Assembly (NCBI RefSeq): GCF_036850765.1
Contig: NC_089495.1
Span: forward strand, 68,920,410-68,984,409
Length of the DNA stretch: 64,000 nt
Direction: 5' to 3'
Origin: Saccopteryx bilineata
Lineage: Eukaryota; Chordata; Mammalia; Chiroptera; Emballonuridae
The notes under the pieces were generated by a model. The model worked only from the letters and a program-made list of their open reading frames with translations. It was not told the DNA's origin and searched no databases. A program made the position numbers and the translations under genes. This document shows, piece by piece, positions 11,503 to 22,285 of the stretch (its first letter is position 1; every line of letters begins with the position of its first letter).

Positions 11503-11850
11503 AGCCTGACCAGGTGGATAGAGCAGTGGATAGAGTACCAACTAAGGATGCTAAGGACCTAAGTTCGAAACACTGAGCACAGGCTCACTCGCTCTAGCAC
11601 AGGCTTGAACACAGGCTCACTGGCTCTAGCACAGGGTTGCTGACTTGAGTGTGGTATCAAATACATGACCCAATGGTCATTGGCTTGAAGCCCAAGGTCA
11701 CTGACTTGAGCAAGGAGCACTGGCTCATCTAGAGCTCCCCTGTCAAGGCATGTATGAGAAAGCAATCAGTGAACATCTAAAATGCCACAATTATGACTTG
11801 ATGCATCTCATTTCTCTCTTCCTGTCTCTCTCTCTTGTTTAAAAAACAAC
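11503..11850 (+). repeat. tRNA-derived SINE, type C
   Basis: The head AGCCTGACCAGGTGGATAGAGCAGTGG is followed by repeated CACAGGCTCACT-GCTCTAGC units, AAGCCCAAGGTCACTGACTTGAG, and GTATGAGAAAGCAATCAGTGAAC. A CT tract and an (AC)n run close it at about 11865. Confidence 0.85.
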
Positions 11851-11921
11851 ACACACACACACACATTTTATCTGAATAATCTTTTCTTGAGATAAATATG
11901 TCTTATAAAAGGAGGTAAATT

Positions 11922-12310
11922 GGCCCTGGCCAGTTGGCTCAGTGGTAGAGCATCGGCCTGGCGTGCAGAAGTCCTGGCTTCAATTCCCGGCCAGGGCACA
12001 CAGGAGAAGCGCCCATCTGCTTCTCTACCCCTCTCCCTCTCCTTCCTCTCTGTCTCTCTCTTCCCCTCCTGCAGAGAGGCTCCATTGGAGCAGGGATGTC
12101 CCCGGTGCTGGGGATGGCTCCTTGGCCTCTGCCTCAGGCGCTGGAGTGGCTCTGGTCGCAACAGAGCCCGGAGGGGCAGAGCATCGCCCCCTGGTAGGCA
12201 GAGCGTTGCCCCCTGGTGGGCATGCCGGGTGGATCCCGGTCGGGCGCATGCGAGAGTCTGTCGGACTGTCTCTCCCCGTTTCCAGCTTCAGAAAAATACA
12301 AAAAAAAAAA
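11922..12310 (+). repeat. tRNA-derived SINE, type A
   Basis: Starts GGCCCTGGCCAGTTGGCTCAG and contains GCCCATCTGCTTCTC, a CT tract, CATCGCCCCCTGGT and GGATCCCGGTCGGGCGCATG. AAAAGGAGGTAAATT at 11907-11921 and AAAAGGAGGTGAATT at 12311-12325 form a 15-bp target duplication with one mismatch. The duplication begins in an A run, as L1 endonuclease sites do. Confidence 0.95.
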
Positions 12311-12325
12311 AAAAGGAGGTGAATT

Positions 12326-12720
12326 AACTACCTTAGCATTATAAGAGAATATAGATAACTTAATTAGATATTTATACAAGTTTTCTTGAGTAACACTAGA
12401 GATAGAATGAAAACCATAAAAAAAAACTAAAGGCTAAGAAAGAGTAGCAATTCTGGCCTTTACAAAAAGAGTACGACAAAATGGAATCAGTACTGGATGT
12501 TGAAATGTTAGTAAATTTCTCAGATCATTGAGGTCTTGTTCATCCTCAAGACCATGAGAAGAAACTTGGGATTAGTAGAGGAACTTAATGATTATTTTGA
12601 TTTATATAAAGATAATACTGATATCTTCAGTGACTACAGTGAACAAAGCTTAAGATTGAGACAAGAATTGTGGTTTGGGTTCTATCGAAATAGGGACCCT
12701 GAGGGAGTGATACCAAACCC
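12326..12720. other. Unannotated stretch
   Basis: A 73-codon frame at 12536-12757 (plus) has no recognisable domain. The sequence may be part of an old retroviral body adjoining the LTR-like block that follows. Confidence 0.4.
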
Positions 12721-12734
12721 AGGTTTGGCTGCCT

Positions 12735-13235
12735 GCTGTTTGAAAGCTAATAACTGAAAGACACGTGTCCATAGGAGGAAAGTAGGTTTATTAAAGAGTC
12801 GCAGCCTGAGAAGATGGAAGTCTGATGTAGCAAAGATCATCTTAATTTGACACAGGCAAGGGTTTTTATAAGGAGGGAGGAAGAAGAAAAAAAGAAAAAC
12901 AGAACAAAGGAATTGAAAGGAGTAGGTTGAGAGTTTTCCACTGAGAAGACTATGTGCAAGTCAGCACACCTGTTCATATAACTGGTTGAAGGTCAGCAAA
13001 CCTTCCAGAGCCAGAATGCCTGGAGGTTGGAATTGGCTTCTTTAGAAGTAAGTCTCTAGTATTCTTAACCAAGCAGGCTGTTTATCTACAGTTACTTGTT
13101 AGTTAATAAGTCATTATTTACAGAAACAATGATAAAAGAATGGTGTGGTGGGTTACAAGAGCAGGAGAAGTCCTAGATCCAGTTTAGGATATGTGTTGAT
13201 AAGAGTACCATGATGAAGGTAAAGTTAGATGGAAC
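12735..13235 (-). repeat. LTR-like block, antisense
   Basis: Read on the minus strand there is a polyadenylation-like CTCTTTAATAAACC near 12790, followed by GGACACGTGTCTTTCAGTTATTAGC and an end near CAAACA at 12735. This is the order expected of an LTR's R and U5 parts. No target duplication or open reading frame of a retrovirus is seen. Confidence 0.4.
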
Positions 13236-14810
13236 AGATTTTAGGTGAGGGAGAATAGTGATATACAGTAAGTTCAGGTTTAACTTCTAGTATCTTCTGA
13301 GAAATAAAAATATGACATGCCATTAGAAATATATAACTATTTTGAAAGCAAGGTGAGAAACAATGTTAAGGGTGGAAGTACAATGTTAAAAATCATTAAT
13401 ACATACTCAGCTTGTTACTGCATAGATTAAAAGCTAGTGGAGAAATGGTGATATTGAGAAGAAACTATCACAGAGAGAGAACCATTTAAGAAAGATATGA
13501 ATGTATAGATAAGTGATATAAAAGATGGATTGTGAAGCCAGTACAACAATAGTATCAAGTATGGTATATTCCCAAAGGATCAGTTCAATTTGACAATTGG
13601 CAATTCATGGTAACTTTGCATAAAGAGTTCTGGTTTTGAAATACAGAAGCTATAACTCAAAATTATAAATATTAATTTAGATGAAACTTACCATAAAAAA
13701 ACTTTTTGTTCAAACTTTTGTTTTATAGACTAGGAAACTGGTGGCTGGTGATGTGGAGGAAAAGGAGAATACACTGATGTTAAATTTTCTTTATTAGATG
13801 ATCCTCCTTAACAAATACTTCAATATAGTTTAAAATAGTCTATATTCTAGTATCAAAATGTGTAAAAAATGTATGTGCTTTTAATTTTTTTTTACTAATA
13901 ATCATGATGGTTTATTGACGTTTTCCAAAATGTCTTCAGATAAGTATTTGAACTTAATTTATTTCTTGTTTTAATATTATGATGATACAACCTCAGTTGC
14001 ATAATTATTAATAAAAGCTAGAAGACATATTTTTAAATTTTTTTGTTTCAACTAAATTATACAAAAAAAAATAAAAAAGGGAAATCACTATCACTGACTT
14101 GTAATAAATCTGGGCTTTACTTTTTGTATTACTGTCAAAACAGAGTGATTTTTCTTTAGCAGAAAAAAGAAATAATAATTAAAAATAAGAATAGATAATC
14201 CTTCCTTGTAGTAGCCAAAAGAAAAAGCAATTTGCTGGTGACCACTATAAATTGCTTTAGTACAATAAAATATGCTGACTTATTGGTATCATGCCAGGAC
14301 TGAGGACTTAGAACATTAAAATGCCAGGAAGAGTTGGGTGACAGGAGGCAAGGGGAAATTCAGTAGTAAAATGGAAAGAGGAAACCACTAGTATATTCTG
14401 TGGTCTAAAACTTCAGACCTGATGAAATATTTCAAAAGGAGCATGGTAATAATAATAAAGAAAAATATACTGTATTTGTAAATCAGGACTTTAAGTCAAA
14501 AACAAAGAAAGAAAAAGAATCCAAAACCAGTCAACTAAAAATTAAAAAAAAAGGATTACAGTTGTGAGAATTGAGAAGGAAGAAAGAAGCTGAACAAGAC
14601 TGACAGCAAAAGGATTATGAGAGGTGAAAATCTTCAGATGCAGTGAAGAGGGAAAACAAGAGGCTAAGAAGACAGAAGGAGAAAGCACACTGCAGAGTGA
14701 TCAAGAAGTAGTGACTGTATGACGACAGGAAAGGCTGATAGTTAATCAGCCAAAAGGCCAGAAGGAGCACTAGACATAGGTAACACTGGTTGGTATAGGA
14801 GGGGAGATAT
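13236..14810. other. AT-rich unannotated stretch
   Basis: Nothing recognisable apart from A-rich and GA-rich patches (about 14480-14720). Confidence 0.5.
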
Positions 14811-14811
14811 A

Positions 14812-15335
14812 TTAAAAACAAACCTTTTTTATACTTGCTATCTCTTTATTTAGGTGTTCGTAATGACCATCTATTATTGTTCTAAGATCCCTAAGCATCC
14901 TAACAATCATTATTTTAAATTCTGCATTTGGTAGTTTGGTTATTTCCATATCACTCAGTTCCTTTTCTGGAGGTTTCTCTTGTGGTTTCATTTGGATTGC
15001 ACTTCTCTGTCTTCTCATTATGTCTGTGTGTTTGGGTGTGTTGTTTGTAGGGCTGGTTGAGTCTAGGCTTGGTGTTGTCTGCCTCTAATTTTCAGTTGTG
15101 TTATTTCTAAGTCTTCTTGGGTTGGCATCAGCTGTTGTTTGTAATCCACTGTCAGGTTTGGCTTTTCGAGTAAAGCCACTTGAAGTCTTGATTTGTTTGG
15201 TTTCTTCTCAGTTGTCTTATCTCCATGGCAGTCTTGTTTACTGATCTCAGCAGGAGGCTTTTTTGAAACTATATCCAGGAATGGTTGGTGTAACCTAAGA
15301 TTCTGAAGGCCTGATCTGCCAGTTACTCTCTCTGC
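14812..15335 (-). mobile_element. L1 5' part, inverted: 5' UTR and start of ORF1
   Basis: On the minus strand an ATG at 15018 opens 68 codons that read as the start of L1 ORF1p (MRRQRSAIQMKPQEKPPEKE, then LSDMEITKLPNAEFKIMIVRML). Upstream (15019-15335) is L1 5' UTR sequence ending in AACTGGCAGATCAGGCC. It adjoins, head to head, the plus-strand 3' part of an L1 at 15336-16350. That arrangement is what twin priming (5' inversion) produces, here with most of ORF1 and ORF2 missing. Confidence 0.8.
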
Positions 15336-16350
15336 ACTGCTAGTGGGAATGCAGACTGGTGCAGCCACTGTGGAAAACAGTATGGAGATTCCTCAAAAAA
15401 TTAGAAATGAAACTTCCCTTTGATACAGCCATCCCACTTATAGGTATATATCCCAAGGACACCATATCACCAACTGAAAAAAGAAATGCAGGCCTTGGAT
15501 GGTTGGCTCAGCTGTAGAGAGTTGGCCTGGTGTGCAGAAGTCCTGGGTTTGATTCCCAGCCAGGGCACACAGGAGAAGCGCCCATCTGCTTCTCCACCCC
15601 TCCCCCTCTCCTTCCTCTCTTCTCTCTCTTCCCCTCCTGCAGCCGAGGCTCCATTGGAGCAAAGATGGCCCGGGCACTGGGAATGGCTCTGTGGCCTCTG
15701 CCTCAGGTGGTAGAATGGCTCTAGATGCAACAGAGTGACGCCCCAGAGGGGCAGAACATCGCCCCCTGGTGGGCATGCCGGGTGGATCCCGGTCGGGCAC
15801 ATGTGGGAGTCTGTCTGACTGCCTCCCCATTTCCAGCTTTGGAAAAATGGAAAGAAAAAAAAAAAAAAAGAAATGCACCTCCATGTTTATGGCAGCATTG
15901 TTCACAATAGCAAAGATCTGAAAACAGCCCAAGTGTCCGTCAGTGGACGAGTGAATTAAAAAGCTGTGGTACATATATACAATGGAATACTATGGAGCTA
16001 TGAAAAAGAAGGAAATATTACCTTTTGCAACAATATGGAGGGATCTGGAAACTATTATATTGAGTGAAATAAGAAGAGAAAGAAAAATATCATATGACCT
16101 CACTCATTTGAGGAATCCAAGGAACAATGTGAACTTAGAAACAGAATTGAGACAGAGGAGAGATCAAAGGGATCAGAGGAAAAGAGAACAGAGGGAAAGG
16201 GGATGATAGGATGGGATAAACCTGAAAGGAAGGGGGGAGGGCACTATAGGGAGGGGGGCAAGGGAGATGTTGAGGGGAATATGGAGGAGGGGGGATGCAT
16301 TTGGGGTGACCCTAGAATCTATGTAAACATAATTAATTAAATAAAAAATC
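15336..16350 (+). mobile_element. L1 3' part (ORF2 end, 3' UTR, A-rich tail), split by a SINE
   Basis: GCTAGTGGGAATGCAGACTGGTGCAGCCACTGTGG opens the known C-terminal part of ORF2 and continues after the SINE with TTTATGGCAGCATTGTTCACAATAGC, CAATGGAATACTATGGAGC and GAGTGAAATAAG. A G-rich 3' UTR and ATAAAAAATCC end follow at about 16350. It is a different, older subfamily from the L1 at 30-38 kb. Confidence 0.9.
15491..15863 (+). repeat. tRNA-derived SINE, type A, inside an L1
   Basis: Carries the same landmarks as the other type A copies, including a B-box GGTTTGATTCCC near 15546. AAAAAAGAAATGCA is present at 15477-15490 and 15864-15877, a perfect 14-bp target duplication. It interrupts the L1 3' part, so it is younger. 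Confidence 0.95.
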
Positions 16351-18461
16351 CTATCTTCCAGCAATAGAGGGAAATGCAGTATTACTTATTTCTTGAGGTT
16401 TTGCTATATTTGTGTAATAAATGTGGCATCAAATTTTAATAAAATGTACATTTAGGAAATAGCATATCTGGCATTTTTGTATATATATATGGATGACTTT
16501 GATGTTTATTTTACTGAGCTCTACAAAGAAAGTGATGCATTTCAAGGTAATACAAGAGGAAATTCAAAATTTGTAAGCATGTAAAAATGATTAGGCACAG
16601 TAGAGAATTCACACTAAATCAGTTCAATTTCCCCAAAGTAAAACAGTTTTCACGGAGCTACCAAATGAAATCTGAACCAAAGAGGTCAATTCAATTAGAT
16701 TAGTCTGCTTCTGGTTCAGAATAGGGGTGAAAGGAGGTTATGGAAGGCACTTTCAGATCCTAGGTGATTCCCATTCATTTGATTGAGGTTATTACATTCT
16801 CCTTGTAAAAATTCTTTCTTTTCATGTTTTGTATGACACTATTTTTTTTCTTTTTTAAAATTTCTTTTACTCCCTCCCACTCCTCTAAATTTTTCTTCCC
16901 TTTCTCCTCCCACCCAATTCCCACCTCCACTTCTCTCTGAACTTTCAAAGCAGCAACTCTCTTTCTCTATATTCTCTGCCCTTCAAGCTCATCTACTTTT
17001 AGGAATGCAATATTTAACCTGGGAAAATAACTCCAAAATCTATATCACTAGTTATGAAATTCCTTTAGATTTTCTCACAGAATACTGGGAAATTACACTT
17101 TTATACTTTGCTATCTTGCTGACCACAAAATAATTAATTCTAAACTTAATTACTTTAATTTTTTTAAATTATATCTTTTTCTATTTTTACTCCCTCATTT
17201 TCCCTTCTGTTAATGACACAAGTGTCAACTCAACTGATTAAACTTGAAACCTTGGGAACCTACTCCTTTCCCCCTACCTCTCACAGATCTTGGTTTTAAA
17301 GTTTTAAAGCCTTTCAGTATTCCTCAGTAATGTTCCATGTGATTCATTCATGAATTCAGTCGACAAAATTTAATCTACTGTTTCCCAAGTACTGTCGCAA
17401 CAGCTGAAATATGGCAGTAAAGGTACCATCTATAATCCTTACCTCATGGATTTTCTAGTGATAGAAGATAAAGAATAACACATAACAGTTTAGGTAGTAT
17501 GTATTTCTCATATAAAATCTGAAAGTAAACATATTTCTTTCCTCAGGCTCAATAAAAAACCACTCATTTCACAACTCTGTTTATAGAAAATCTTAGTTAA
17601 AAACAAGTTTTATCTAGAGTTTTCATTCATTAAAGTTCTTCAATATATTAAACGATGCCATTTAAAAATATTCTGCCAATCAACAAATATAACTAATCTC
17701 TTGAAATGGGGACTATACGACAAGCCTGTATGGCAGGGCTGAGGGTTAATATAAGTTTGGAAGTCTATCTTATTCTCCAAATATACCTGAAATAAGATTT
17801 TTACAGAATCTTTTGAAAATGGTTTTGCATGACAAGTGTCTATAGTCATGTAAGCTTTCTAAATATTATTTGTATTATTTTCAGTTTCTCCTTCATAACT
17901 GCCTCTCTGTCAGTCTTTCTTCCATCTCTCTCTCCCCTGCCCCCATACATACACACACCCTGTCTCAGAGAGAAATTACTTTCTATTTATCTGTCCAGAT
18001 TGGTTATGTATCATAACAAACGTGTTAAATTTTTGTATTAGATTCATGAGAATCATATAACTTATGCCAAACAAAAGTTACTAATAATTTTTAAGTGCAA
18101 AAGCCACTATGCCTATTCTTTTAGTAGAGAAGTCTGAGATCTACAGACTTCAGATGCAGCTTCTGATTAAGAAAAATAGAAAAGTATCTTTTTACCTCCC
18201 TCTTTAAGACAATTTTTTGCTCTCCCTTAAGATACACGATGCTTGGTGAATGCAAGGGAAACATTACTCATGCAAAGTAAGCCATTTTAGTTATTGATTA
18301 TCCTTATCTCATACCTCATTAATTACACAGATTAGCTTACATTTTCCAGCTAGCCATGTCCTCATTACCACATAAATTTCATATTTATTTAGAACAGTGG
18401 TGTAAGAGCATAAAATCTTGTTGGTAATATTTTATGTAGTAGAAGAAAATAGGATGTTACA
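16351..18461. other. AT-rich unannotated stretch
   Basis: A pyrimidine-rich patch lies at about 16840-16990 and a CT/CA-rich patch at about 17905-17960. No gene or repeat family recognised. Confidence 0.5.
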
Positions 18462-18477
18462 CAGATTCAGAACCTTT

Positions 18478-18669
18478 TTTTCAAATTTTTTAAATTTATT
18501 CATTTGAGAGAGGAGAAGGAGAGACAGAGAGAGAGAGAGAGAAGTGGAGGAGGAGCTGGAAGCATCAACTCCCATATGTGCCTTGACCAGGCAAGCCCAG
18601 GGTTTCGAACCCACGACCTCAGCATTTCCAGGTCGACGCTTTATCCACTGCATCACCACAGGTCAGGCC
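18478..18669 (-). repeat. tRNA-derived SINE, type B
   Basis: Minus strand: head GCCTGACCTGTGGTGATGCAGTGGATAAAGC, then GAAATGCTGAGGTCGTGGG and CATATGGGAGTTGATGCTTCCAGC, then a CT tract. CAGATTCAGAACCTTT occurs at 18462-18477 and 18670-18685, a perfect 16-bp target duplication. Confidence 0.95.
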
Positions 18670-18772
18670 CAGATTCAGAACCTTTGACCAGCACAGCGTA
18701 TTTCAAAAGGTTGAATCAAAAGTACTGAGGAGAGTCAGTCATACTTGCTCCTTCTACCCACACACACCATCA

Positions 18773-18780
18773 TCCTATAT
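18773..18780. repeat. hAT target-site duplication, left copy
   Basis: TCCTATAT, identical to 21635-21642. Eight-bp duplications are characteristic of hAT insertion. Confidence 0.9.
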
Positions 18781-21634
18781 CAGTGTTTCCCAACCTTTTT
18801 TGTGCCATGCCCCACCTTAACCTTTCTAAAATTTTTATGTCCCCCCCTATGTAACATACATAATTTTTAACATTAAAAAATTGATTTGTTCACTTAATAA
18901 ACATAAATGATAGGTTCTAGGAAGAAATCACTATGAAATTGTTAACAAAACACAGTAAGTAAAATTTCAAAACATATAATGAAAAACAGAAATTTAAATT
19001 TCAAATAATTTTAATACAGATTTTTCTATATTAATTTATTATTTTAATTTAGTGTGATCCTTGCACTTGATGCTTACTGCACAGAGATTTTATATTAGGT
19101 TCCAATTTGGTTAGCTTTAGTCTCAAGTCTCCACATTGTGTTATATATCCAGCCGATTTCTTTTTTTTACCAGTAAATCATTTACAGCACTAAATCCACA
19201 TTCAGCTAAAAATGAAGATGGAAACGGTAGCAATAGTTTTCTTGCACATTTGGTTGAATTTGGGTATTTGATTTCTGTTTCCTCACAAAGCCAAGCCATC
19301 ACTCCTTTGACATTGAATAAAGTTTTAACTGACTCATCTTTTTGCAATTCTGCGAGTTCTTCTTGATACTGCATATTTGATATATCAGACAAATCCAATA
19401 ACATTGGCTGCATCATCCATGTTGGGAAATCAATTTGTTTTAAATCAGAAAATCTTTCTTTTAAATCAGCCAATAGAATATTCAAATGATTGACAATAAC
19501 AAATAAAGCGGTATCAGTTACTTCACATTTTTGGAGCCAATGAAACTGTTTAAAGTTTTTGTTGTTTATATGTTTCTGACATAACTCAATATTGGTAATG
19601 AAACCAAATATCTTTGCTTTTGCATCGACAAGAGTTTTATTTGCTCCTTGAAGTTGCTTATTTAATATATTTAGTTTTTCAAAGATATTGGCTAAATAAC
19701 TCACAAATGCTTCACCATCTATTGTTAACAGATACTCCATTTCAGGTTTGTTGCTTAAAAAATCACTAAGAGTATCAAATAATTCCGTAAATCTTTTCAA
19801 ACAGTTTCCTTTAGATAGCCATCTTACTTCAGTATGAAGTAAAAGTCTCACATGGTCTTCATTTTGTTCTTCACAAAATAGCTTGAAAAGACGCTCACAT
19901 TTGGCACTAGCTTTAATAGCATTAACACACTTTATTACTGTATGTAATACTTCATTCAGAACAGGCAAGATGTTTTTAGCTAACAAGTTTTCCCTATGAA
20001 TAACACAATGCACAAGAATCATTTCTGGATTCGCATCTTTCATCAATTTTAAGCAGCCATTTTTCTTGCCCATCATATTGGGAGCACCATCTGCAGCACA
20101 AGATGTTATATTTTTCATTGGTATATCATTGGCATCTAAGTAGTTTTTTAGCTTATTATATATATATCTTTGGAGGTAGTGGTGCTTTCTAATCTTTTAC
20201 AGAACATTTCTTCAGCAAAATGTCCTTTATCAATATATCTTACGTAAGTTATCAATACTGCCTCACTGTCTCTCAAAGTTGATTCATCCATTTGCAAGGA
20301 GAATTTTCTTGTTTTCAGCTTTTCAATAAGTTGTTTTTCAATATCCTCACTCATTTTATCTATTTTTCTGCTAACAGAATTGTTACTGAGTGGCATAGCT
20401 TTTATATCTTTGTCATCTTTTTCAAGAACCATTTTAAGAAATGCCGATATTGACAGTTTTATTAAATTTTCTCCTATAATGTGATTTTCTCCAGTTTTAG
20501 TGATGAATAAAGAAATTTGATAACTAGCCTCAAGAACACGATTATTAGTTGAAGTATGAGCAGTAAATAGAGACTTTAATGTTGTTCTTTTTTCAAAATT
20601 TTTCTTTAAAGTTTTAAAGTAACTCAAATCTGAATTAATATGAGCACTATGTTTTGCCTTCAAGTGCTCCTCAAGACGACCTCGTTTCATTGATTCGTTG
20701 GTCAAGCATTGCTGGCATAAAAGACAAAAAGGAATCCACTCATCGTGAACAGTGGGTATGAACCCAAATTTTAAATATTCCTCTGAATACTGACGAGTTT
20801 TTTTCTTGCTTGCACCACTCATTTTACTATGGGCTATAATAAAAATAAGATCAATTAAAAACTAATATTAAAATATGTGTTAAAATATATTCAATGTGAC
20901 ATAGAGTAAACATATACTAAAAATTTATATTTATTTAAATGTATATAACACATTTACTACACTACCACCACAAATCAAAAGGTATCTATATTTTTACCAC
21001 TTGACAAAATTTTCTGGAAAGTTATGCTTCTAAAATTAAAATTGTCGTGCATGCACTATTATAGCCCCAATAATATTTATAAAATATTAGTGCTTTCTAG
21101 CCCTGATGCAAGAAGTACTTAATAAAGAGTTTAATATTGATAAAAATAAAATAAAATACTTACCAATTATATCTATGCAATATATATATGTATATTTATT
21201 AAATCAACGAGCTTTTACAACAGTTTTGACTGACACTTATTTCAAATTAACACCAACTGAATGATGTGAAACACTACAGAAGTTGCGATGGGCCAATTAG
21301 GTGAAAATAACTGCATTGTTTAGCGAGTTTTTAAAATGTCTGGGGTTCCCGCGGCAGACGGCAGGCTCCGCGATGAACCCAGGACGAAGTTTACTTGAAG
21401 ACGCCAATCACCCAGTTGATATTTTGGTCTCGTCAAACGAAATTATACTTAATAATTATTTACCGCAATTATTTAAGAATTGCATTTTTTGTTAAATTTG
21501 GCATCGATATCTAGCATTGCATTTAAATGGCCCAGGGTGAAAGAGTTAAAGTCCTGTTGAGTCCATTTTAAAATTGCCCCACTTAACTATCAAATTGCCC
21601 CCCTGTGGTGCATGGGCCCCACGTTGGGAAACAG
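18781..21634 (-). mobile_element. hAT DNA transposon, nearly complete
   Basis: The left end CAGTGTTTCCCAACC and the right end, read inward, CTGTTTCCCAAC are near-matching terminal inverted repeats, and the element is bounded by a perfect 8-bp duplication TCCTATAT. Length is about 2.85 kb. It carries one transposase gene on the minus strand (19049-20822) and about 0.8 kb of upstream sequence with a GC-rich patch near 21340-21380. This is an autonomous-type structure that appears recent, given the perfect duplication and few lesions. The Ac/Charlie/SPIN-like subgroup cannot be fixed by eye. Confidence 0.9.
19049..20822 (-). pseudogene. hAT transposase with BED zinc finger, two small frameshifts
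   Basis: The product would cut and reinsert the surrounding hAT element. ATG at 20822 opens MSGASKKKTRQYSEEYLKFG, then a BED-type finger (C-x2-C in FCLLCQQC, H-x4-H in EHLKAKH, residues about 33-60). Part of the DDE/RNase-H core follows: the first Asp in FSLQMDES, the second in CAADGAPNMMG, then CVIHRENL, the conserved Trp in VRWLSKGNC, and the catalytic Glu in the C-terminal FPSSFLAECGFSAV with the KKRNRLDI dimerisation-domain end. Two lesions break it. At about 20157-20166 an extra TA in a TATATA run ends the first frame at 20148; at about 19141-19148 a second extra TA ends the second frame at 19141, and the expected C-terminal CGDLRLKLTKLEPNI is seen in another frame up to a TAA at 19049-19051. 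Total length near 590 codons is normal for the family. A domesticated ZBED gene is unlikely given the intact transposon ends and frameshifts. Confidence 0.9.
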
Positions 21635-21642
21635 TCCTATAT
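21635..21642. repeat. hAT target-site duplication, right copy
   Basis: TCCTATAT, identical to 18773-18780. Confidence 0.9.
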
Positions 21643-21936
21643 TGTCTTAAGAATGGCGGTTTCTCACTTGTAACTTCCTGAATTCTAAAGTTGTATCCAT
21701 TTGAGTGCCCTTTAAAACTAAACAAACCTTTCTTTTCCAAAGCTATTCCTTCTTCTTGTGCTCTATTAATCTACCCCTTTTTGTATTGAAAAGAGACTGC
21801 TTTTCTTTCATCATTCCCCTTGATTCGAAAGCTTACTCAGGCCTCACTTATTTTCAAATGGACATTCCTTAAAGCTGAGAGTAAAACTAACAGAAAAATC
21901 AGATTGAAAGGCAGTAAAGGCAACCAATTCTTCTTA

Positions 21937-22285
21937 TCTTATTTTTATTAATTTTAATGCAGTGATATTGATAAATTAGGGTACATATGGTCAGAGAAAA
22001 CATCTCCAGATTATTTTGACATTTGATTATGTTGCATACCCCTCACCCAAAGTCAAATTGTCTTCCATCACCTTCTATCTGGTTTTCTTTGTGCCCCTCC
22101 CCTCCCCTCCACCCCCTTCTCTCCTTCCTTGCCCCCTCCCCACCACCCACTCCACCCCCTGTTGCTATCACATTCTTGTCCATGTCTTTGAGTCTCATTT
22201 TTATGTCCCATCTATGTATGGATTCATATAGTTCCTAGTTTTTTCTGATTTACTTATCACTTCGTATGTTCATGTTTAAGATCTT
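21937..22285 (-). mobile_element. L1 3' end (3' UTR)
   Basis: The antisense 3' end is recognisable from GTGATATTGATAAATTAGGGTACATATGG, the C-rich tract at about 22090-22165 (the G-rich 3' UTR element on the sense strand), and TCTGATTTACTTATCACTTCG. It is more diverged than the copies at 3120 and 58037. No clear target duplication. Confidence 0.85.

Noticed and set aside
11920..12327. Frames of 126-135 codons over a SINE
   Set aside because: They are translations of a type A SINE; similar frames recur at the other type A copies (15486-15974, 53073-53571).
15063..15368. 101-codon minus-strand frame
   Set aside because: It lies in the L1 5' UTR and crosses the junction with the ORF2 fragment, so it cannot be an ancestral gene.
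19141..20822. Domesticated ZBED-type host gene
   Set aside because: Intact transposon ends, a perfect 8-bp duplication and two frameshifts fit a mobile copy rather than an exapted gene.
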